Origin: Adiantum capillus-veneris
Lineage: Eukaryota; Streptophyta; Polypodiopsida; Polypodiales; Pteridaceae
Reading direction: 5' to 3'
Assembly (NCBI GenBank): GCA_014529385.2
Contig: CM043947.1
Span: 123,080,891-123,144,890 of the forward strand
Length of the DNA stretch: 64,000 nucleotides
Shown in pieces: positions 56,051 to 64,000 of the stretch; the stretch's first letter is position 1; each line of letters opens with the position of its first letter. The notes beneath the pieces are model-generated. The model ran no database searches. It had not been told where the DNA came from and saw only the letters and a list, made by a program, of their open reading frames with translations. The position numbers were made by a program, and so were the translations under genes.

Positions 56051-56513
56051 CAAAACCTGGTGAGAAATTTAGCACGCTAATATCTCTATTTTGCGCATGT
56101 TGATCACTTCTATGGATAGCCCTCGAGCTCTCACACTTATAAGGTCACTTGCCCATTGAATTACATGAGATTCCTTGCGGGAAATCTCTCTAAATTGTCT
56201 TCTACAAGCACCCAATGCTTTCCCAAGGCTCCCCTAGGAAATAAACGATTCAAACTCTTTCATCTAACCCTCACTAAGCTATCCAAACATGTCCATGGCT
56301 GTAATTGCAGATTTTTGATCCAATTTTTGCCAACATAATGACGCAAAAATCCCGATAGGTCCAAAATACACATCAAGGACACTTTTCCTTGCGGTATGGA
56401 AGCTTTCCAGTGAGCTGCAGGTCAATTTCAGCATGTTGTAATTCCCTCTTTGTCACTATCAGGTGCCCAAAGCCCTATTTCAGCATCCCACGGCTTTCTC
56501 GAGGCTCCCCTGG
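56051..56513. other. Stretch without a gene
   Basis: A short repeat ('caatgctttcccaaggctcccct' at about 56212 and 'ccacggctttctcgaggctcccct' at about 56488) leads into the tandem array. Confidence 0.5.
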
Positions 56514-56953
56514 CAATGTCCTGCAGTTTAGGTGCAAAACCCTAAACCTGCAAAAAAACATAGTAAGCTGTAATTTTTTGTTTTGAATCGTTTGGGTGGA
56601 GTGAACACGTCTGCACTTGTGTCAGACACTCCCGTATGTAATGGGAGAGTTCCCATGTAAATTGGATGAGTTTTCACACGAGAAAATATATGTTTTTTGC
56701 ATTCCTTTGCGATGGGATTGTGCGTACCAGAAGGGGATTAGCAATTAGCTAATCTGTTCCTGTATAAAAGGCTCTTGCCTTGGCAAACATGCATAAAAGC
56801 CCCAGGATTGTACATGGTCGTCTAAGAAGCCCAACTAGAGAGGCATTACCATATGTACAAAGGGGAGAGAGAGATGTGTGAGAGCAAATAGTCATGCTGC
56901 ATGAGACAAGGGAGAAGGCAAGCTTTCCATAAAGTTGTGATCACCTACACCTA

Positions 56954-57071
<118 letters not shown>

Positions 57072-57481
57072 GAGAACATGTAAGAATCAGCCTCTAGCCT
57101 CATTTTTGGGCGCCCCCTCTTGCATGAGATCTTCTAGAGCATGTGTTGACTTGAAGGTTGCTCTTCTACTACCATGTGTCTAGTTTGCTCCTTTTGCTTA
57201 ATTTCTTACTACCCACCAGCTTATAAGTGTAGCAAGGGGCCTAAATGACTTTGAATTAATCCTAGACTCCTTTTATTACTCGGATTCTAGTGCCGACAGG
57301 CCCGACCATCTCGTGGTGACTTGATCTTCCCGTCTGTGGGAGAAACTCTCAACCGTTAGTCGTTTCACATTGGCCATACAATGTCTTGGTATTTGTGACT
57401 TCAAACCCAGGGTCCCAAAAATTAACTCGAAAAGAAACCAACAACTAAGGTTAACAGTTGCCACATCCTCAACGTTATCTC

Positions 57482-57536
<55 letters not shown>

Positions 57537-58602
57537 AAGTGTAACAAGAGAGAGGAGAATTCAAGAGGCAAAAAAGCTTAGACTTGGTGTTCTCAAGTCT
57601 GCAAGACCCAGATTTGTGTAAATAACCATAGACTACTTCGACTTTGGGGTTGGGGATTGCAGGTCAATAGGCATAACAACGACGACGTATGCTATTGATT
57701 TGTAACAGAGATACTAAGAATTTTAAAAAAGAAGCTTTTATTGGTTGGCGATGTCAATTATCTGTCATTTTGTCATTTATTGCTCCTGTAAGCTGTAAGT
57801 ATTACATGTTTATGTCAGTAATCATAGAGTACTTCGACTATGGGGTTGGGGATTGGAGATCAATAGACATACCAACGACAGTGTATGCTATTGATTTTTA
57901 ATAGAGATACCAAGAATAAAAAACAAGAAGCTTCTATTGGTTGATGACATGAATTATGTGTCATTTTATTTCTTGCTCCTTTAAGCCGTAAACTTTGTTT
58001 CCAATTGTGATCATATCTCCCAAAATCTCACCATTCTTCTTACCTTTAAGTTATTCCAATCTACACCGGGTGCCCTTGGTTTGAGTCCACTTCTTACCCC
58101 CCCCGTCTACAACCAGAAGCTCGATGCTTTTTATATAAATTCTGGAGAACTTTGCACTCTGACAATGTCCTGCAGTTTAGGTGCAAAACCCTAACCCTGC
58201 AAAAAAACATAGTAAGCTGTAATTTTTTGTTTTGAATCATTTGGGCGGAGTGAACACATCTACACTTGTGTCACACACTCGCGTATGTAATGGGAGAGTT
58301 CCCATGTAAATTGGAGGAGTTTTCACACGAGAAAAATATCTGTTTTTGCATTCCTTTGCGATGGGATTGTGCGTCCCAGAAGGGGATTAGCAATTAGCTA
58401 ATTTGTTCCTGTACAGAAGGCTCTTGCCTTGGAAAACGTTCATAAAACCCCCAGAATTGTACATGGTCGTCTGAGAAGCCCAACTAGAGAGGCATTACCA
58501 TATGTGCAAAGAGGAGAGAGAGATGTGTGAGAGCAAATCATCATGCTGCATGAGACAAGGGAGAAGGAAAGCTTTCCATAAAGCTGTGATCACATACATC
58601 TA

Positions 58603-58724
<122 letters not shown>

Positions 58725-59124
58725 AGGAGCACTTGTAAGAATCAGCCTCTAGCCTCATTTCTGGGCGCCCCCTCTTGCATGAGATCTTCTGGAGCATGTG
58801 TTGACCTGCAGGTTGCTCTCCTACTACCATGTGTCTAGTTTGCTCCTTTTGCTTAATTTCTTAGTACCCACCAGCTTATAAGTGTAGCGAGGGGCCTAAA
58901 TGACTTTGAATTAATCCTAGACCCTTTTATTACTTGGGTTCTAGTGTTGATAGGCCCAACCATCTCGTGGTGACTTGGTCTTCCCGTCTGTGGGAGAAAC
59001 TCTCAACCGTGAGTCATTTCACACTGGCCATACAATGTCTTGGTATTTGTGACTTCAAAAATAGGGTCCCAAATATTAAATAAAAAAGAAACTAACAACT
59101 AAGGTTAGCAGTTGCCACGTCCTC

Positions 59125-59160
<36 letters not shown>

Positions 59161-59207
59161 GGGGATTCTCGGGACCTCAAGGCCGGGAAGAAAGCAAGCA
59201 AGACTGG

Positions 59208-59263
<56 letters not shown>

Positions 59264-60330
59264 GGTAAGTGTAACTAGAGAGAGGAGTAGTTGGGAGGCA
59301 AAAAAGCTTAGACTCGGTGTTCTTAAGGTGCTAGATCTAGATTTGTGTAAATAACCATAGACTACTTCGACTTTGGGGTTGGGGATTGCACGTCAGTAGG
59401 CATACCAACGACGACGTATGCTATTGATTTGTAATAGATATACCAAGGATAAAAAATAAGAAGCTTATATTGGTTGGCGACATCAATTATTGTCATTTTG
59501 TCATTTATTGCTCCTGTAAGCTGTAAGTATTCCATGTTTATGTCAGTAATCATAGACTACTTCGACTATGGGGTTGGGGATTGCAGATCAATAGACATAC
59601 CAATGACAATGTATGCTATTGATTTTTAATAGAGATACCAAGAATAAAAAACAAGAAGCTTCTATTGCTTGATGACATGAATTATGTGTCATTTTATTTC
59701 TTGCTCCTTTAAACCGTAAACTTTGTTTCCAATTGTGATCATATCTCTCAAAATCTCATCATTCTTCTTACCTTTAAATTATACCAATCTACACCGGTTG
59801 CCCTTGGTTTGAGTCCACTTCTTACCCCCCCGTCTACAACCAGAAGCTCGATGCTTTTTCGATCAACCCTGGAGAACTTTGCACTATGACAATGTCCTGT
59901 AGTTTAGGTGCAAAACCCTAAACCTACAAAAAAACATAGTAAGCTGTAATTTTTTGTTTTGAATCATTTGGGCGGAGCGAACACGTTTACACTTGTGTGA
60001 GACACTCCCGTACGTAATGGGAGAGTTCCCATGTAAATTGGATGAGTTTTCACACGAGAAAAATATCTGTTTTTGCATTCCTTTGTGATGGATAGTGCGT
60101 ACCAGAAGGGGATTAGCAATTAGCTAATCCGTTCCTGTACAGAAGGCTCTTGCCTTGGCAAACGTGCATAAAACCCCCAGAATTATACATGGTCGTCTAA
60201 GAAGCCCAACTAGAGAGGCATTACCATATGTGCAAAGGGGAGAGACAGATGTGTGAGAGAAAATCATCATGCTGCATGAGACAAGGGAGAAGGCAAGCTT
60301 TCCATAAAGCTGTGATCACATACACCTACT

Positions 60331-60347
60331 ACTCTCTCTCTCTCACA

Positions 60348-60412
<65 letters not shown>
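60331..60412. repeat. (CT)n(CA)n, unit 3
   Basis: A short (CT)n followed by about 33 CA units. Confidence 0.95.
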
Positions 60413-60415
<3 letters not shown>

Positions 60416-60831
60416 GGAGCACTTGTAAGAATCAACCTCTAGCCTCATTTTTGGGGCACCCCCTCGTGCATGAGATCTTTTGGAGCATGTGTTGACTTGC
60501 AGGTTTCTCTCCTACTACCATGTGTCTAGTTTGCTCCTTTTGCTTAATTTCTTAGTACCCACAAGCTTATAATTGTAGCAAGGGGCCTAAATGACTTTGA
60601 ATTAATCCTAGACCCCTTTTATTACTTGGATTCTAGTGTCGACAGGCCCGACCATCTCGTGATGACTTGGTCTTCCCGTCTATGGGAGAAACTCTCAACC
60701 GTCAGTCATTTCCCCCTGGCCTTACAATATCTTGGTATTTGTGACTTCAAAAATAGGGTCCCAAAAATTAAATAAAAAAGAAACCAACAACTAAGGTTAG
60801 CAGTTGCCACGTCCTCATGACACATTATCTC

Positions 60832-60897
<66 letters not shown>

Positions 60898-61529
60898 GGT
60901 AAGTGTAACTGGAGATAGGAGTAGTTGGGAGGCAGAAAGTGTAGACTCGGTGTTCTCAAGGCTGCAAGATCCAGATTTGTGTAAATAACCATAGACTACT
61001 TTGACTTTGGGGTTGGGGATTTCACGTCAATATGCATACCAACAACCACGTATGCTATTGATTTGTAACAGAGATACCAAGAATAAAAAATAAGAAGCTT
61101 TTATTGGTCGGCGACGTGAATTATGTGTCATTTTGTCATTTCCTTCTCGTGTAAGCTGTAAGTATTCCATGTTTATGTCAATAATCATAGACTACTTTGA
61201 CTGTGGGGTTGGGGATTGCAGATCAATAGACATAGCAACGACAGTGTATGCTATTGATTTTTAATAGAGATACCAAGAATAAAGAACAAAAAACTTCTAT
61301 TGGTGGATGATGTCAATTATGTGTCATTTTATTTCTTGCTCCTTTAAGCCATAAACTTTGTTTCCAATTGTGATCATATCTCTCAAAATCTCATCATTGT
61401 TCTTACCTTTACCTTTAAATTATTCCAATCTACATCGGTTGCCCTTGGTTTGAGTCCACTTCTTACGCCCGTCTACAACCATAAGCTCGATGCTTTTTCG
61501 ATCAACTCTGGAGAACTTTGCACTCAGAC

Positions 61530-62010
61530 AATTTTCCACGTGTTATCCCTCTGTGTGTCCTCTTTCATGAGGTTAGTCCCCTCTGTAGTGCCTCTAAGTT
61601 GGGTTTGTTTTTGTTTCTTCTTTTTCTTCTAGATTTTAGGCCTCTTAATTGGTTCATGAAAAACTTGTAAGGTGTGAGCTTTTTCCTAAAGTGTGAGTCA
61701 AGGAGAGAAGAGTGGATTTATCCCATTTGCAATGGTGCAAGGATGTAGAGCTACTTAAAGCTCATTTCATAAATAAATAAACACAAGTCTATTTTGCATT
61801 ACATCTCTCTTGTTTATGGTGAGCTTGTGATGGCTTAACAACAACTCGAGATCATGTTTATGAGTCCAAGTTAATTGATCTTGCAACATAATTCACTTTA
61901 GTGATAATCTAGCCAACACACAGTCACTTGTCTGCAAAATGTTCCTCTTTCATCCACCATAGCTAGCATGATCCCATTCCCATCAAGTAGTATTAGAGCA
62001 CTAGGCTATG
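61530..62010 (+). repeat. Possible LTR end with primer site
   Basis: TAGTATTAGAGCACTAGG at 61988-62005 resembles the plant LTR-element iMet primer site (TGGTATCAGAGC) with two changes, just after 'cccatca'. The sequence before it has a 'cataaataaataaa' poly(A)-signal-like stretch. No gag or pol follows. Confidence 0.3.
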
Positions 62011-62682
62011 CTAGCTAGGTTTGTTATGCTTTTATGTGTTAGTGATTAGTACTTTTTTATATTAGCATTCTCTTATCTCTATTTCCCAATCCCTACTCAC
62101 CACTTGGGCACGAGCATGCTCCACTACCCTTTGGTAATTAGGTGAAGGGAAACTTGCATTTAGCATTGAATGTGTGTTCAATTTTCCTTTAAATGTGCTC
62201 ATTTTCACCCTACTCAATCGCATCATAACTCTCATTGAAACCACCATTGGCTAGTGCAATTTGTGTGTGTGCAAAGCCATCGCCAAGAGAAATCCATCGA
62301 GTTTTTCCTTGCTTTAAATGGTCCGTGCATGCCAAATTAAATGGTCAATTAAAATTTGCAAGTTGTTTTGTGTAAATTGATTTGCATTAGCTTTAATTTG
62401 AGCCCTTAAGCCCCAAAATTCGAGGAGATTAAGCCATATAATTATATCTCTAGATTTAGGTGTGTGTGTGTGTGTGTGTGTCTCCTCTGCCAACTTTACT
62501 TTACCATGCCTTTTTTTTAGATTCCTCATCAAGAAAATGAGTGTGTCTTAATGGTCAACTCACTATAGATAGTGTATTATGTCATAAAATATAATATCTA
62601 ACTTTACCAAATGATTTTATCCTATTAAACTGATCATTTAATGTGGGAGAATAAATGGGAACAAGAGTTAGAATAGAGACAT
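62011..62682. other. Stretch without a gene; (GT)n at 62461-62481
   Basis: No recognised feature other than a short (GT)n tract. Confidence 0.5.
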
Positions 62683-62880
62683 GTGCTTCTAGACCTATCT
62701 CAACAGGGTACCAAAACGGAGAGATGGTTTCATCTCAATAGGGGTCCAAAAGGTGGTCTATCAAAGAGCAATGTGAAATAAGTGCTTCTAGACTTACCTC
62801 AGCAGGGGACCAAGAGGAGAGATGGATACATCTCACTAAGGGTCCAACAGGAGGTAGTCTATCAAAGAATAATGTGCATA
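62683..62880. repeat. Diverged tandem duplication, period 99
   Basis: 'gtgcttctagac' starts both units (62683 and 62782); 'ggagagatgg' and 'ggtctatcaaag'/'agtctatcaaag' keep register. Confidence 0.8.
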
Positions 62881-62989
62881 TAATGGAGCTTAAAAGACCT
62901 TAGGGTTAGCTTCACTAAAGACCTCCAATGGTTAGTGTTAATAGTCCTTTGACCTTAGGCAAGACCTTAGGCAAGCTAGGGCTGAGCTT

Positions 62990-63280
62990 GAGGTGGGAAC
63001 GCAACCTAAGCTTGAGGTGCTTGTCATGCTTGATGACTAAGGTGTGTGTTTGATGACTAAGGTGCTTGAGGTGCTTGTCATGCTTGATGACTAAGGTACT
63101 TGAGGTGCTTGTCATACTTGATGGGGGGTAAGGTGCTTGAGTCAAAAAGAGACCATACAAACTTAATGAGGAAGGTGCTTGAGAAGCTTCCCGTACATGG
63201 GGGGGTAAGGTGCTTCAGTCAAAAAGAAACCCTACAAACTTAATGAGGAAGGTGCTTGAGAAGCTTCCTATGCATGAAAG
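62990..63280. repeat. Short tandem repeats of two kinds
   Basis: First, units of about 30-50 bases built on 'ggtgcttgtcatgcttgatgactaa' (63014-63120). Then an ~81-base unit 'ggtaaggtgctt[gc]agtcaaaaag..' twice (63127 and 63205). Confidence 0.8.
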
Positions 63281-64000
63281 TCCCAAAGTTAGGGGAATCT
63301 TTGACTTAACTTTCCACTCAGCCAAAGGGCACCCCTTTTTCAAAGGGCACATGGGACACATGTCAGACTCTCCCTATGCTTAACCACATGGTGTGCTTGA
63401 ATGCTATTGACTGGGCTAAAGAGGGGTCTAATGATCTTCTAGTTCCATCCAACAATTATCTAGATATTTTCAAACTCGCTCTCTCTCTCTCTAAGGTGTA
63501 AGGGGGACACTTGTTCAAAGATTACCCATGTACTTGAATGCATGTTGCATGTGATTGGCTAGGGGGGAGAGGGGTCCAATGAGCTTGAAACATGTGTAAA
63601 AGCTACGACTGGCCCCAAGCAAGCAAGGGGGGTGCTGGGGGACACACACACACACACACACACACACATTTGTGGATCATTCTTACTTGGTGAAAGTTGA
63701 GGAACTCCATCTCCTTCTCCAAGCTTGTGAGAAGTAAGAGCCTACACCAACACTCTTGGCTATGTAATGCAAATCCAACCAAGAGCCATGCTTCAATGAT
63801 TAAGCTTGCCATCTTCTCCATCTTCATTACTATGCTATTATGTATGCTAGCAAGAAGAGTGATGATAAGTGAGAAACTATTTCTTTCTCCTATTGAGTGT
63901 TTCTTCTTCCTCTTCCCTATCCTCATTCCCCTCCACCTTCGAAGGTGTTTGAGGCCTTGGGATTGAGACTTAGGATAGTTAATGCTTTGTACGAAGTTTA
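63281..64000. other. Stretch without a gene; (CA)n at 63640-63669
   Basis: A (CT)n remnant at about 63478-63491 and a (CA)n tract. The ORFs at 63603-63966 overlap on both strands and have no motif. Confidence 0.5.

Overview
This window is non-coding, transposon-saturated nuclear DNA from a large plant genome. The evidence is plant-type Ty3/gypsy and Ty1/copia retrotransposons at all stages of decay, primer-binding sites of the plant iMet and TGGCGCC types, a plant-type LINE tail, and abundant (GA)n, (CA)n and homopolymer tracts. A Penelope-like reverse transcriptase remnant, rare in flowering plants, makes me lean towards a gymnosperm, fern or lycophyte, but the sequence cannot settle this. 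I see no intact host gene, no RNA gene and no CRISPR array. Almost every recognisable reading frame carries stops or frameshifts.

Layout. (1) 1-16.9 kb, minus strand: a very large, decayed Ty3/gypsy element. Its 5' LTR lies at about 16.1-16.9 kb, followed leftwards by a primer site, a 2-kb leader with ~288-bp repeats centred on a palindrome, gag (14.0-11.0 kb), protease, RT, RNase H and integrase (10.8-6.2 kb), and then an integrase C-terminus fused to a second, catalytically dead aspartic-protease-like domain (6.2-5.0 kb). Left of pol the same palindromic repeats recur (2.85-3.45 kb), followed by a long coiled-coil ORF that runs off the left edge. (2) 16.9-22.7 kb: a possible PPR relic, a purine tract, an opposite-strand relic of the same gypsy family, a copia relic, and a gag/protease relic. 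(3) 22.7-27.8 kb: a nest. A short non-autonomous copia-type element has one LTR split by a 3352-bp deleted copia (185-bp LTRs, GTACT target duplication, PBS and PPT all visible) and the other LTR hit by a LINE. (4) 28.8-34.6 kb: unrecognised exon-like ORFs on both strands, one lysine/serine/proline rich, and two more copia relics.

(5) 34.8-38.3 kb: a gag-only LTR element (TR-GAG type) with ~950-bp LTRs; fragments of the same family recur at 42.8-43.5 and 46.6-48.5 kb. (6) 43.8-44.7 kb: two copies, in opposite orientation, of a ~400-440-bp inverted-repeat element with CACTA-like ends and a tRNA-like core (A and B boxes). (7) 51.9-56.05 kb: two direct copies of the 5' part of an unidentified retroelement, one fused to a Penelope-like RT relic. 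(8) 56.5-61.5 kb: a threefold tandem array of a 1.64-1.73-kb unit with large (CT)n and (CA)n tracts. (9) 61.5-64 kb: a possible LTR/PBS relic and short tandem repeats.

The most unusual items are the palindromic ~288-bp repeats on both sides of gag-pol, the post-integrase protease-like domain, the inverted-repeat/tRNA-like composite elements and the Penelope-like RT. Boundaries were read by eye; similarity statements inside the window come from direct comparison, and family names come from motif recognition without database searches.
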